Shown here in pieces: positions 45,746-58,865 of a DNA stretch of 64,000 bases. Below the pieces are notes generated by a model that saw only the letters and a list, made by a program, of their open reading frames with translations, had not been told where the DNA came from and made no database searches. The stretch lies in assembly GCA_033026295.1 (NCBI GenBank), contig CM065188.1:14600642-14664641 (forward strand). The letters are read 5' to 3'. The position numbers and the translations under genes are program-made. Each line of letters begins with the position of its first letter. The stretch's first letter is position 1. The DNA is from Channa striata. Taxonomy: Eukaryota > Chordata > Actinopteri > Anabantiformes > Channidae.

Positions 45746-48054
45746 CACACACGATGTGTTCAGGGACGAGTATAGATCAAATTTGCTTAAAAGTTTCAAT
45801 GATTGAACAAAATTCTGAGGTTGCACAAATTCACAGGATGTTGTAGAATTTCTGTTAGCTGCTGCAGTTGCAACATGGTGAATTCCTGGAAGTTCGTCCT
45901 AATCGTTAGAGTAAAGGGTGAGAAAGCGCATTGACATAACACGTGGCAAACAGAGAGACAAATCGTGAATACAGCCATTGGTTTTTTTCACATCAATCCA
46001 ATTTGAAAGACCGGAGCTCGTGCATGCTGATTGACCTTGAACGCATGTGTATGAATCTTAAGTCGAATGTACTGTTTAGTGTATTTATGTGCGTAATTGA
46101 GATTGTTTTTTTATTCAGGGAAAAGTAAGTGAAAAATGTCGTGTCTCGCTGTAGAAAATGACTGTAATCTATCCAGCCTTGATGTGCTTTTCTATTATTA
46201 ATGGTGACTCAGCAGACTGTGATAGAAAACATTCCCTCAGCAAAGAAACGCACGAAACGTTTACGGCCGTTAAGGGATCGAACGAGCAACAAAGAGAAAA
46301 GTACAAACTGCTACAAAGGCTGGAAGAGCTTGTGCTTAAACTATCCAACAATCCAAACCCGACACGTCGGTCCATGTTTCGTGTCTTCACAGACCTTTTC
46401 GACAGTCGGTGCGTTTCTTTTTGACGTTTCACTGGTGCAGTCGTCGGGTTCTAGGCCTGTAACTACTTTTCACGATTGATTTTAAGATAGATTTTTTTAA
46501 TTACCTACAGAGACCCACATGGCAGGGCTCCAGCATTTATCTTTGATCTCTCCTCACAGTCTCTACTGTATATTAAGGAGTGTAAAGTCTTTTAGGTTGT
46601 CAAAGTTAACAAAGAAGTCTGAAGGAGATTGTGCTTTTGCAGTAATGACCTGAAAACTTTCAAATAACCTGAAGACAGATCCGCAGATGTGCTGAAATTA
46701 CATTTGGGCCTTATTGTTCTTCTTAACATATTTGTACGGCTTTGTCTTCTAATTCTACAATAACTGAAATTGTTCTGGCTCTCCGACGTGTCTCTGTGTA
46801 TTTTCTGCACTTCTAACAATTTTCAGCCAATAATTTGCACTCTCAGAACGGCTATCTACGGCAAATCGCTGTAACATTTCAAACTATCATAATACATCAC
46901 TTTGAAAAATACGTTTGTAAACACACCAACACAAACAACTTTAGTTGTTATATCATAATGTTGTGTATTATAGTTTTTTGGCTATATTGCACCACGTTAA
47001 TATCACACTTCCTCAGGTCAGATACGTTCTATTTGACTTATTGCCCAGCACTGCTCTGTAGAAATAGAATTGCCTGAGTGATCCAACCCAACTGAGTTAT
47101 GAGTACATCTCAGCGCAGTAAACACACACGAAAGAGCCTGAACTTATAAAAAGCCACTTTAAATGAACACATTTGTTTCTGACCTCTTCTTAGGACGGTG
47201 TGAGGGCAGTAACCAACATCTCTGTTCCCATTTTGCTGAAGTTGTAAAGGCAACATACACCTTTATTACTTCTGTAACTACATGGCGTTTAATGACCTTA
47301 GAAAGTCCCAGTGTAGCCCCAGGCAATTTAAACCCGAGGAAAAAACTGTGTCCATTATAACTCAAAACACCTGCGTGGGTGGCGAGCAAGTCTGGCAAAA
47401 ATGAGTTTCCGTAGTGGAAAACACAAAGTGCCAAAGCGATATTCTCTCTGCACTTCAGTCAAGGCCAAGAATCAACCAACCAGCTCGTGTTTGTTTACTG
47501 TTCAAAATGTCACCACCTGCCGTTCTGCGTACGCACACACATAACGGGGGGTCGAAACATTATGAATGCCTCTATAGTTTATTGCAATTCACAATAACAG
47601 TCCTTGCGTGTTTCTGTTGAAGTCGTTATGCACCCAAGCATCACTTTCTGTGTGTTATTTGTAATATTGATTTCTATTGCATTAACCGTGTATGACTGTT
47701 AGGTGTCTGTGTTCGGTCATCCTCACCTGGTCGTCGGACTAGAGTTGGACACTACGCCGTTTGACACTACGTGAATGACTTTAAATATACACAGAAACAG
47801 TTCAGGGTGAGTTGAGTTTCAAGGTAACTTAGATAAAAACTAAACACTACAAACACTGACACTACAGCAACCACGTACGCCATGTTGCGTAACATTCATC
47901 ATCAGAGTCCATAACATCTCAAACCCTGGTCTGACCAAGTGTCTTGTTCTACCATCTGCCACCTCGTCCACAACCCTGCAGTACTTCTTCACTTTATAGG
48001 CATCAAATACTGAAGCGTCAGGGTTTCCATTGTCCTACACTGAAATGTAGATAC
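45746..48054. other. Non-genic stretch
   Basis: AT-rich. Open frames at 46,158-46,479 overlap on both strands without domains. The part 47,720-47,900 may contain an extended left arm of the repeat at 48,055. Nothing else recognised. Confidence 0.35.
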
Positions 48055-48135
48055 TGGAAGGTACTGGACAAAGATACTGGACAAAGAGGCGACTTTTGAT
48101 GCCTCAGGAACAGTTCGGTAAGAACCACGTTATTC
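48055..48135 (+). mobile_element. Copy of the 'GACGCC' dispersed repeat with a doubled core
   Basis: ggtactggacaaag and gatactggacaaag stand side by side, followed by aggcgacttttgatgcctca and ggaacagttc. The core word is present twice in tandem here, unlike in the other copies. Confidence 0.55.
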
Positions 48136-48239
48136 ACCATCATTTAAAAGTCACTCAGTAAAAATGAGAAATGAGCTTCAAAACAATTTCACTCTCCTGC
48201 TTCGCAGTCCTCTGAATCCCTCACCGCATTTCCTTAAGA
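48136..48239. other. Short unclassified stretch
   Basis: Unique-looking DNA between the repeat copy and the next CNE-like block. Confidence 0.35.
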
Positions 48240-48540
48240 GGCCTTGAAGACCCAGGGCCCAGCAGGGGGCTGGCAGTCACACCGAACCCCAAGGGAAGCT
48301 TTATACTCAGTCAGTGCTTGGCTGGGTCACTCCCCACTCCCCCCCCCATCGCCTCCACACTATTGTTGCGAGGCCTGTGGGAGAAATGTCACAGCTTCTA
48401 ATGGGCACAGATGGTGCAGTGCCACGAGCCAAGTAATGTGTGAATTTCTGGTTCCACTGTTACATTCCTTCAAAGACATAAAGTCAACACTGCAGTGCAC
48501 CATCGCATGGCTGAACATGTGCTAATGTAAACACGAGTGG
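48240..48540. promoter_or_regulatory. CNE-like block
   Basis: Repeat-free. Includes gaaatgtcacagcttctaat, gtgcagtgccacgagccaag and cattccttcaaagacataaa. The plus-strand frame through it (93 codons) shows no domain. Confidence 0.25.
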
Positions 48541-49609
48541 CCACACGCTATTCCTGGACAGGCTTTTCGACTCGGACTTTGAAATTCTAAGAATGGTGGC
48601 CTAACTGTCTCCCCTGAACAACAATATTCCATTTGTACCCATGTCCTACCAAATCTAGTTGGAAATAAAAGCAAAAACAGTCTCAGATGAGCAAAGACCA
48701 AGTTGACGCCAAAAGACTTTTATAAAGCAGCAATTGAAAAATGTATCGTTATCTGCATTTATAGTTTAGGAAGTTTCCCGTTCCATGTTAAAGGTCAGAT
48801 CACTTGATTTTGAACTAGGGGGCAGAGAAAACATTGGAAAAAGGACCCAAATGCACAGCCAAATGATCCGCTTATAAAAGTTAGTATCACTGATGTGTTC
48901 ACGCTTTCATATTTACGAGACACAAATCAACACATGTGTGACCGTTTGAAAATTTTAAGCCCAAAAATCTCTGGTTTGGTCTCCATAAGCGTCTCAGGGG
49001 AAAATGCTTTCTTCCACTAGACCCACAACTTCATCTTAAAGAGTAATTAAAACTAAACCTTTGGAACATTATTACAAGAATTCTAAAATAATTTGTTGTT
49101 TTAACCACATATGTATCCATAATTGTAATTATACAGTATTATGGGACGCAATATCATTTGGTTGGCACAAAAAATACATGCCTATGATTTGGTTTCGGCA
49201 CAAATGTAACATGGTTGTGGCTTAAACACAGAAAGAAACAATATCAAGACACAAACAGGTCAAAGTCCCACGTTCTATCGCCCAACATCCGTCCTGACAG
49301 CCTCTAAAGTTACCAGATGTCACGCTGACACAGTAAAATGACTAATGACTTTTTTTACATTTGACTCAGAAGACGCAGGGCAGCAGATAACGATGAAAAC
49401 ACAACTATGGGTGTGATGAAGACTGATTAGGACCATTCAGTATCATCTCCATGATCGACTTGGCGACAGAATTACATGTATACAGCAAAGGATTAGATAT
49501 TAAAGAGTGTGACACCTGTGAGTGAGCGGCGTTATTTGGTTTGGGTATGTCTGCCTGCCGCTTTGTTAGTTCTGCAATCTAGCAAGATAGTCAAGGGAGC
49601 ATTGGATGC

Positions 49610-49611
<2 letters not shown>
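48541..49611. other. Non-genic stretch
   Basis: AT-rich, no recognised element. Confidence 0.4.

Positions 49612-49653
<42 letters not shown>
49612..49653 (+). repeat. (TG)21 microsatellite
   Basis: Pure 42-bp TG run, first of three dinucleotide repeats within 0.4 kb. It is complementary to the (CA)21 run that starts 98 bp further on. Confidence 0.97.
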
Positions 49654-49658
<5 letters not shown>

Positions 49659-49750
49659 TGTGAGCTTTTCTGTCACTCTACATCTACCTGCCTGCCAGAT
49701 GCCTGCTAACAAGGACCTAGCTCCTCGCAGGCTAATACTCTACCTGCCCA

Positions 49751-49751
<1 letters not shown>

Positions 49752-49793
<42 letters not shown>
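49752..49793 (+). repeat. (CA)21 microsatellite
   Basis: Pure 42-bp CA run of exactly the same length as the TG run at 49,612-49,653, giving a 42-bp inverted repeat with a 98-bp loop. Confidence 0.97.
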
Positions 49794-49795
<2 letters not shown>

Positions 49796-49934
49796 CATGC
49801 GCAGCATACAAACGAGGCAGTGACTGGGCTGCTTTCACAGACCGGTGCAGGACTGACTAATCAGTGTGACTCACACATCTCTGTGTGCCCAAGACCTGGC
49901 CTCATGCTTAATGCAGGATGTCAGGAAGTACATC

Positions 49935-49935
49935 C

Positions 49936-49976
<41 letters not shown>

Positions 49977-49998
49977 CACACAAACACGCACACACACT
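49935..49998 (+). repeat. Interrupted CA microsatellite
   Basis: CA repeat with three single-base interruptions (aaacac, caaacac, cacgcac). Third member of the cluster. Confidence 0.95.
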
Positions 49999-52069
49999 AG
50001 CTTGGAGGTGATACCTACTCTGTATTCAGTGTGTGCTCGTCTTGGTGTCACTAACATTGTCCATCTATGGCTCTGAATTTGTCTCCATCAATTATATAGC
50101 TGAGATTAGACCGCGACAGCTCTGTGCGTTGGGTGTTGCTGTAATTGCGGTTGTGGTTGTTGTTGTTGTTTTCGTGAGGTATCGTCGCTGTCAAATCTGT
50201 GTAAATGTCACACAGCTACAACTGCTCTCTAAAAAACAACACATAAGGTGGAGACTGGGCAGATTTTTGGCCTCATCAATCATTGTTATTAAATAATAGA
50301 TACTCAAAGCTCTATTAAACTATATGTGTCATGACAATGACTCTCTGAGAGTTGAAATAAGTGCAAATCAGCATCCCAGCTTTTAGAGGTTATGGGTGGT
50401 CATGTAAAACCTGCACAGCACGAAACAGCTGGAAGCCAAAATACCAAGGTGACTCGCAAAATGTAAATATAAACGGCAAGTGTTGGACTTTATGTGGCAC
50501 ATAATGTATCTGTGTGGGTTTCTGCCAGGTGCCCTCACAATCCAAAGACATGGAGGTCGGACTCCGTATGTCCTCAGTATCAGCAGTGATCACTGGTAGG
50601 TACCTCTGAGGGTCTTAGACATTAGAATACGAGCAAAGAGGAAAGTCGCAGTATTTGGTGCCACAAGGTCTCCAGATGTGGACTGGACAATATCTCCGGG
50701 CTCCTGATGGAAAGTGTTTTGTTTGATCCATTCAGCCTCCTCCTCACAAACGTTAGAAATCACCAAACGTGTCTTTTAATTACTCATGGCTGCTGGTACA
50801 AATGACTTATGTGCTCGTACCTTGTCACAAAATGCAGCGTTTTGTCACAGTATGTGTTTCAGCAACATTATATTAACGTATATTTTTATTATTGTGACCA
50901 TGAAGATGATGATTATAACATTAAGAAAAAAAACAACAGTAGTCTTTGTACTAACTCTAACCATCTTGTTTTTTTGCCTAAACCTTATCAGAGTTTTTGT
51001 GTGAAAACTGTGGCCACAATCGTAACATCATTTTTAAGAATAATTTGAATGACAAAGACCAGAAGACCAAAGATCCGCTTTGTCTCCAAGTGTCCAAAGA
51101 GCTTTTATTAGCCGTTTATCCCAACTAAACGGAATAGATATTAAAAGATAACATAGAATAGACATACTTTTCTTCAGGGGCACATTTACTACTTTATTTA
51201 AAGAGCAAGGCAGAGTATATTTTCATGTGCATGTGCCCCCGTAAACTTGTCGAAGAACTAAACGAACGATCGGGCGTGTCAGCTGTTCTACATTCTGACA
51301 TAACGTACTCTCTTTCAAATGCCAACTGCCTCTTCAGCACAGTTCCGAGCTTCACTCCCATCACTTGATTTTCATGTGTACGTCTTTGGCAGGTACAGAT
51401 GAGTTAGCAGACCAATAATAAAGTCTTTAGCACTGAATATTTAGCAAGCCGCACACTGCTGAGCACACACTCCGGCTGAATGTGAATTCAGGAGCAACAA
51501 ATTTGCCATCTTGCAGTACTGAAGAAACATGTAGGTACTTTTTCTGTGTGTGTGTGTGTGTTTGACTTCCTCAGGGTGAGGCACGGTAGCAGAGAATGCC
51601 AAATTTTGCTTAAGCGCTTGAAGCTTCTTCCCGCTCACACACTCTCAAAGCAGCACGTCAATGGATGCACACATGAAGCTCTGAAGCCCCTCCCCCTTCA
51701 TCAGGCCTGCACGCACACACCCTTCAGCTGTCAGCTACATCTGCCACAGCGCACGACTCGCCTCATCCAGGGTTTCAGTCATGGTTTGCTTTATTTATAT
51801 GTGTGACTTGGCAGGGATTCACATACTTGCGTGCATACATCCACGCAGACAAACGCACACGCCAACACACAAAGACAGATGCAGTCGCTCTGTATGAGTT
51901 CACAAACTTGTACAAAAGGCTGAGACACACATACGATTCATACAGCACAGGTTAACATACACTGGTTTCGACCCTGAGCGCCGCACAAACTAAAATGAAG
52001 GTTGACAGGAAATGAAAGGATGGAATCAATAGACTTTTCCTCATAATAAATGTATTAATCCCACAGAAA
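49999..52069. other. Non-genic stretch
   Basis: Mostly AT-rich unique-looking DNA, with a short TG run near 51,545-51,561. The segment 50,930-51,030 shares words with dispersed repeat DNA but is not classified. No gene. Confidence 0.4.
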
Positions 52070-52089
52070 CACACACACACACACACACA
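52070..52089 (+). repeat. (CA)10 microsatellite
   Basis: Short pure CA run. Confidence 0.95.
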
Positions 52090-52189
52090 TTCATACAAAT
52101 TGCACACACTGCCTCCTTCCCACGCAGGCTTTAAGTAACCGAAGCAGAGTTTAAAGTGAATGTTTGCAGAAAGTGGCTCTGCTCTGTTC

Positions 52190-52880
52190 TTGTTTGTCTG
52201 CTAATGGCTGAGATTGCATCCAAAGATTTTGGTTCTCTGGCCAAAAAAAGTCCATTTATTTTTTTTAGACATTTGGCAGAGGCTTTTATCTGTAGGGATT
52301 TCCAGAGGGAGAGCAGGTAAGGGGTTCCCGGTCTCGTAAAAGGATCTTGAAATGATTATTTGAAAAATTGCCTTTTAGTCCATTTCCATGAAGTTGCCAT
52401 TTGAATATTATTTATTGTTTTCTGTGAGTCGCATCTTTTAAATATTGTGACTTTTTGAATGTTTTTGCCCATTTGTTACAAATTACAAATGATTAACTTC
52501 AAAGTATTTTCAAAACCGTTCAGTTTTATTGCAAACTGAATGTTAACTTTGTTGTGCGTTTCAGAGCTCTGTTGCTTTTTCATTAATTTCAGTCTACAAG
52601 TAGCAGTTGGAGTGGTCTGCTACATCATGGTCAGATCCTATTTATATGATCTTCCAACAACTTTTATGGGGAGCATAAAATTTTCCTTTCAGAGATGCAA
52701 ATAATAGTAAAGAGTTGATACAGGCTTCCAAACAACTGCCTTCCACGACTTCCTTATTAATTGCTCCTTGCTATAAGCAAATAAAAAAACTATTTTATAT
52801 TAAATGTTTTCCAGGACTGTCATGATAATTTACAGTCTTCTTTACAGAAATGTCCTAGCAGCAGATAAAATGTAAAACAC
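52190..52880. promoter_or_regulatory. Long CNE-like block
   Basis: About 0.7 kb, AT-rich, repeat-free and without coding frames. Notable words are caaagattttggttctctgg, gaaatgattatttgaaaaat, gttaactttgttgtgc, attaatttcagtctac, cagagatgcaaataatag (octamer-type ATGCAAAT) and ttattaattgctcc. With 13,770-14,480 it is the longest enhancer-type stretch here. Confidence 0.33.
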
Positions 52881-53270
52881 AGAGGCTGCAAATCATGTTC
52901 CCCAAACTTGAGACAAGTAATCACTGAGAAAAAATAAAATGAATTTATTTGTAGCTACTTTAATTAGCTAAAACTTGCAAACACTTATTATGTGAGTGTT
53001 TCAGTTCTTAAACAGCGGCTCCGACCGACTGCATCTGTTCCTGCGCCTGACACGGCCGACAGCTCCTCTCTGAATTTCAGCACCACGGACAGATGTCTGC
53101 CGAGCTGGGCTCATCTGGACCCATAGATATTCAGCACCGTGGACAGAGACACGCTCAGCTGCGAACGCTCCCATTCGCTGGGAAACTTTGCAGAACGTTG
53201 CCCTCCGTTTGGTCACAGCGTCTTCCAACTTATTTTATTTATTTATTTATGTGGTTAGTTTTTGTCTGAA
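52881..53270. other. Non-genic stretch with short TTTA repeat
   Basis: Includes a (TTTA) run at about 53,231-53,250. The 75-codon minus frame at 53,001-53,228 shows no domain. Confidence 0.4.
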
Positions 53271-53440
53271 GGGTCGCGGTCACTTAAAACCCATTTGATG
53301 AAATGCGGTGAGACAGTTCGGATAGCCCCCAGTCCATCACAGTCCTCACACGGACATGCAAACACTCATTTATGCCTGAGGGCAGTTTGGACACTCAGTC
53401 CACCTGAGCTGGAAACAATACACAATCTATGGACATGCCA
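53271..53440 (+). repeat. Old relic of the teleost 'ccatccatcc' repeat
   Basis: gggtcgcggtcac, agtccatcacagtcctcaca, ctcatttatgcctgagggca, gtttggacactcagtccacc and tggacatgcc follow the order of 29,793-30,110, with many changes. Confidence 0.4.
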
Positions 53441-54739
53441 TTGGAGCTTCTAAGATATTTCTATTGGACATTTTAGGGAACATATTTTTTCTATCTCTAG
53501 TATAGAACTGTGTTAACTAGCCAAACAAAGCCATACTTGACACCCAACAATAAAATATTCATAAGATCCAAGAACACAAATTCATTTCAACCTTCAATAT
53601 TTGATTTGTTCCATTTTTGTATCTTTAAATATTCCCCTTTGTGTCATGCATCTGAAGGACGGGACCTCCAATCTGAGTGTGTCTGACCATGAAATGCTCC
53701 CCAGCTGGCGCCCAATCAAAACCCCCACGAGCCGATGTCAAAATAGCCTTGGGTGAATTTTCGCAAAGTTCCCGGCCTGTTGACGACAACTCAGACGAAC
53801 TTTTTATTCTGGGCGAGCACAGCACAACGAAAACGAATCACAGCCCTAGACTCTCAGCTCAATACTGAGAGGTGTGAAATGGAAAAGGAAATTTCAATTG
53901 TTTGTTAATGCGACAAAGAAGAAGACCAAAGAAAAAACTTGTTGACTATTCAACAGTCTGCTCAGTTTCGGTAAGGATCAAATTACAGGAACCGTCTTAC
54001 ACCTGTAGGAAAAAACGCAACGGTAAGGGTGAGTGAGTCAGCCTCAGGCCTTTTTCTTTCTTTTTGTGTCTCTTTCCCTTCCACTTCTGCAGCGCGTGTT
54101 CAGAGCACAGACCTGCTGACTGGCTTCGGCTCACATTGAGCACCATGGACAGCTCCCCCAAAAAAAACACGAAATAAAGAAAAGAAAAGATATTAAAAAA
54201 CCACAATAAACACCAGCGGCCCGAGTGTTTCCTCCACTCATGTGCAGCATAACAAACAGATTTGACCTTGTTCTCTTCCTGTGAGGACTCCTCTGCACGA
54301 GGTCACTGTGCTCAGAGAGGGAAGATTTTGACTAAACGAAAGAAAGGAAGAAGTAGCAAACCTATTTTTTCTTCCAACAATCCAAGGCCTTCTTTAACTG
54401 CATAATCATAACCATATTTATTTATTGATTTATTTATTCTTTCACCATTTTTGGTGTTTTTGTTTTTGTCTTGCAGTCCTGCTGCTGTTACTGTTGATCT
54501 TTAATGTGACATGAATGAAACACTCGTATTTTTATAAAATCCTATTAATCCTGTAATATTGCAGTAACGTGTGAGTCGACATCATCGTTTGGCTTTTGTC
54601 GTTTTGGTCCCTGCTTCACAAATGCACATGTACCATCGTTGATGAGAAGGACTCAAAGCCCGACTGGCATTTAGTTTTGTAAAGTGACAAGCAACAAGAG
54701 CAGGAGGCAAATTGCACAGCACCAAATTCTGCTTATTAA
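53441..54739. other. Non-genic stretch
   Basis: Unique-looking DNA with short ATTT-rich runs near 54,417-54,440. Nothing recognised. Confidence 0.4.
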
Positions 54740-54815
54740 GGATTTTTGAAAAGCGTAGCTTTGTCCAGCCCCTTTGTCCAGACTTTTACATGGTGACGGT
54801 TAAGGCCCCTGTTTG
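54740..54815 (-). mobile_element. Degraded copy of the 'GACGCC' dispersed repeat
   Basis: ttgaaaagcgtagctttgtc, cagcccctttgtccagac and tttacatggtgacggttaag follow the reversed order of the family. The ggcgtc word itself is lost. Weakest of the six copies. Confidence 0.4.
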
Positions 54816-55305
54816 CGTCGGTGGTTTCAGTGCAGTTCAAAGGAAATTCTTCATTTTTTCACGCTTAGAACAGTCACATAGAATGTAAAGTGACAAAGTC
54901 TTATAGGGAGGTGGACGACACAAAAAGACACAGGACCTTTCCACAGGAGACCAGGGTTCCACTCCAATGAAAGACGCTTTAATGACGATTGTACCACCCC
55001 GTGGCCAGTCCAGTAACGAGCTACGTGTGGTGTCACTTTTCTTAGCGCGTTGTTTTTAATGTAGTTTGTCTTGTATCCAACTTCAGGGTGAGGAAGTTTT
55101 TCCAACCCTATCACAGTTTTTGTGTGTATACATGATGCACAAAGTGGCACAATTTGACACTTATGAAGCATCTGATGCTGTAGGACGAGAGTGTGCGAGA
55201 GAGAATTGGTGTTTGTCCAATCTTCATTAGTATTAAATGATGGAAAGAGATTCAAATCATAATGTGCATAATAGCATGTGCAGACTGTCCATGGTGACCT
55301 GCCCT
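54816..55305. other. Non-genic stretch
   Basis: A 134-codon minus-strand frame (54,851-55,255) lies here. It has no domain or splice context, and part of the DNA (55,090-55,130, tttccaaccctatcacag) resembles dispersed repeat words at 28,090. Not called. Confidence 0.35.
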
Positions 55306-55350
55306 GTTTTTTTGTTTGTTTGTTTGTTTATTGCTTGTTTGTTTGTTGCA
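55306..55350 (+). repeat. (GTTT)n microsatellite, interrupted
   Basis: gttt units with one interruption (attgctt). A Lys/Asn/Gln/Thr string on the minus strand is its by-product. Confidence 0.92.
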
Positions 55351-55489
55351 GACCAGCGCAAACTTATTTACAGTGTGATTTTCAAAATTAATGCTCAAAT
55401 CTAAATACGTCTTGAATGTGAATGTGCGCCCCAGGCTTGAGATGCATCTCATCTCTCCGTGCAAGCTGCTAAGAAATCACAAAGACGGA
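55351..55489. other. Short unclassified stretch
   Basis: No recognised feature. Confidence 0.35.
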
Positions 55490-55690
55490 GGTTAAGTGCT
55501 TTGAGACATTCTGGGAATATTGATCTAATCTGTCTTCCTGAATCAAATTTTCGACCACCTCTTCTGTCTTTTGGGGCGACTCAAATGCTTTGTGCCAATG
55601 TCTGAAATGTCCACAGAGACAGATGATTAAAGGTATCAGCTTTATGAGCTGGAGAAAGAAAATTAAAAGCCTCCGCTGTTGTTTATTTAC
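55490..55690. promoter_or_regulatory. CNE-like block
   Basis: Repeat-free: ttgagacattctgggaatat, tcctgaatcaaattttcg, cagatgattaaaggtatcag, gaaaattaaaagcctccgc. Enhancer-type by texture. Confidence 0.28.
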
Positions 55691-58092
55691 ATCTCAGGAA
55701 GTATTGCTTTTCGCTGTCACTATAGTGAAAGTGCAGGTGAAGGACATTGTTATATCCGTTTAAAGTGAGTGTTACTATGGAAACACACCTCATATACAGT
55801 CACGGTGTGCTCACAGGTGTGAAGTGACTCATATTATCCCATTCAGTTCACTTCATCCCCCTCGGCTTGGGTGTGTAGTATGCATGCATCGATTTATTTC
55901 ATTCATTATTTTGCAGCTAGTTTAACGTTTCATTTTAGTGCACGACCTCAGTGTTGCTCATGCACGCTGTGTTTCTCTTCGGGTTCAACATTTCGCTCGT
56001 ATGTAAAATAAGCCAATGAGAGCTTGGTGCTGCTTATTGTAGGGCTCAGATAAATCAGTGTTTGGCTGCTGGTGGAACAATCTGTGGAGGAATATCACTT
56101 TCCCAAACGGAGCCAGTTTCCTGATTGCCAGAAAATGTAATGAGACCTCTTCCAGAATATAGGCTGCTGTGGGTGTAACAAACAACGAGTAGAAGATGTC
56201 TGAATGAACTGCAATCAGGAAAATATTCGGTCTGTTTGTTTATGTGAGCGCGCACGCTCCACATGTTTGACTCCAGCAGAAATTTGAGGCAAAGCTCGTC
56301 TGCAGGCAGAGATAAGCTCACCGACTTAAACCTCGGAGGGCAGAGGCAAACGGCCGCATCTTCTCCGGTCATGTGCTCTGACGCCCGGTGGCTGCGGAGG
56401 GAGCGAGTGAACATCTTAAAGAAGCCATAGGCTCTCTGATGATGAAGCTGTTAACCTACACAGAGAAGGTTGGTAAAGGGGGATTATAACGCCTCCCAGA
56501 TCAGCTGATGACACTTCTCACTTCAAGTTTGAACCGGTTGTCATGGGACCCAGACACATTCATCACGGATCGCACAGATGTTATCAAGCTAGTCAGTGTC
56601 TGTTCTCATCAGCCCATATGTGTGACTTAATCGTCGGCACTCAATCAATCGCTCGCACTCCGGACCTTTTTACCATGGTTACAATAACGCAGAACTACAA
56701 CGTTAAAATTACCACACATTTTAGTGATGACTTGGGTAGATAATAGGTGACCTACTGAACCATAGCTATGATATGAAAAGAGTCATACCGGCTGCACAGA
56801 AGCTCTATAAAAATGGCCCTGCGTAAAAACCTGGCACTTCAATGATCAAAAATTAGAAGTAATAGTCATGGTTTAAAAAAAAAGCATGTGACAGATTGTA
56901 TTTGATGTTTGTGACGTTTACGAGTGGTGGGGTCAAGACAGGGATGTGGTTTCTCTTGGCTCTTCCTGTGTTTCTTATCCTGCTTAGCTGTGTTACAGGA
57001 GCCGTAGCTCAACAATAAAGCGTAGAAGTCAAACTGGCTCTTTAAAACATGAGTGAGTTCTATTCCAAGCAACTTGTGAAGTTCACTCTTGACCTTGGAC
57101 GTAGTGGTTTCACGGTCAAAGTTCATCCACATCCCAATCGGCAGATGGAGATTGAGTTTATTTCAGCAGGTGTTTCTCACCGGCAAACACCCTGAAAGCC
57201 TTTCCTTCCTTAGAACACATTTCAAAGCCCGGGTAAACACTCGGCCAACACGAACCTGAATAAAAGTAAAACAGGATCAAATCCAGAGCAGTTGGTGCCA
57301 AAGGTTTCAGGTCGGGTTTGCTGTGTGCTGCTGATCCTTTCTCCTAATCTCTCCCTGTCCCGGTCTCTGGCTGCAGTAATGGTCCATTGGTACAGTAACA
57401 CACATCGTATCCAGCACAAAAAGAGAAACGGACACAGACAGTGCAGCGTTTGTGTTAGTCAAACTCAAGGCTGCAATCGATAAAATAAGGCTGAGAGATT
57501 ATGGAAAAAGCTGTAAAACGAATTTGCCATTTAACAGCCACATTCACGTGTCAAGGACTGAACAAAGGCTAATTCTGCCTTGATGTTAGCTAATAATTGA
57601 GGCAGATGGTTTGTTATAATGAGATGTGAGGGTCGTCGGTGTACTGCCTATTTTTCTTCTTCCTTTTTGGAAAACAAACTATGTTCAGATCTGAGCGTGG
57701 GTCAGCTCTTGTTTGGGTCTGAATGTCACACCCAGGCGGACGTTCACCACCGGGTGTGATCATATCCACCAGCATCCCAGCAGGGTTTAATACTGTAGCT
57801 GTTAGCTCTTGGTAAACGTGTGAACTCGTGCAGGTCTTAGTGAGGCCGACCAGCTTTCTGGGCTTCGGTGAGGAAATAGAAAGAAAACCGAAGCCCCACG
57901 TCAACGCCAACTGCCCCAGCAGCAGTGGGAGCAAAAGAGCTAATACCCGGCACCATGTAGTTTCTATCGAAGCAGGATTTTTTTTCATCCTAAACTACCA
58001 TGGATCACGGCTTTGGGAAATCCACATGAAAAAAGGGTAATGGGTTTTATTTAGTGAATTTAAACGGTATCAAGTTCAATAAGCCTTGTGCC
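55691..58092. other. Non-genic stretch
   Basis: Includes a 124-codon minus-strand frame (57,614-57,988) that starts with a hydrophobic, signal-peptide-like leader (RVLALLLPLLLGQLALTWGF) but then has no recognisable domain or splice sites. I list it only as seen. No repeats identified. Confidence 0.35.
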
Positions 58093-58191
58093 ATCAATGC
58101 TACATGAACAATATTCATAACGAATGGACACGATCATGCTTATTGCATATCGTTCATGCAGCATTGTTCATAAGTACGATCATACTTATTG
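58093..58191 (+). repeat. Imperfect tandem duplication, period about 46 bp
   Basis: acgatcatgcttattg (58,130-58,145) and acgatcatacttattg (58,176-58,191) differ at one base, and each is preceded by a variant of cattgttcataa or caatattcataa. Confidence 0.75.
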
Positions 58192-58865
58192 TTGCCAGAT
58201 CCACCAATTCACCCAACAAGTGGTTTTGTGGCACTGTCAGATTTTATTTTCAAAACTGACCTTTCCAAGAATCACACACATTTTGCTAAGTGCTGGGTAT
58301 TTACTTACAAATTCAAGGCTTTCAGGACTCACTGAGCTACAGAAAAGGCTCCAATGAGTTTCACTTTCGCTTTATTCCTCTACAATTTTTATGTCAAGAC
58401 GTTTTACTTTTTTTTTGCGAGTTTACAAGATTCAAAGACTATTCCGAGCTCATCTTTAGCTCTCACACATCTTCTGTCTCGATTGACAGCTCTTTCGGAT
58501 AATTTCACTATAAAAAGCCACGTTCATTCTCATGTGTCAGTTCCCAGTGGAGGACAGACTTCAGCTTATTTTTGGATGATGGATCTGGCTTTTAAGTAAA
58601 TGATAGGAGACTGTTTTGGTCGGATAAACACTGCACAGTCACTCTTGACAAGCAGCTGCAATGAAAGCGAGGTGCCGTACCTTTCAAATTGGAGACAAAA
58701 CAACACGGAGACAAACTCGGGCGGCTAAAAATGGGCTCTTTAAAAAATAGATTAATTGTGTTTGTGGCAGAAAATGTCGCGCAAGACAGCTGAAGTTGCA
58801 AGAATCTAAAGCCTGCTGAGTTGGTGCGCACACAAAAATGTCACAAACCATGAATTGCACACCCA

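Noticed and set aside
49606..50011. CRISPR-like spaced repeats
   Set aside because: The regular repeats are CA/TG microsatellites without spacers; nothing prokaryotic is present.
57614..57988. 124-codon minus-strand frame with a signal-peptide-like start
   Set aside because: The leader is attractive, but nothing after it resembles a known domain and no donor site follows. Kept only as a note.
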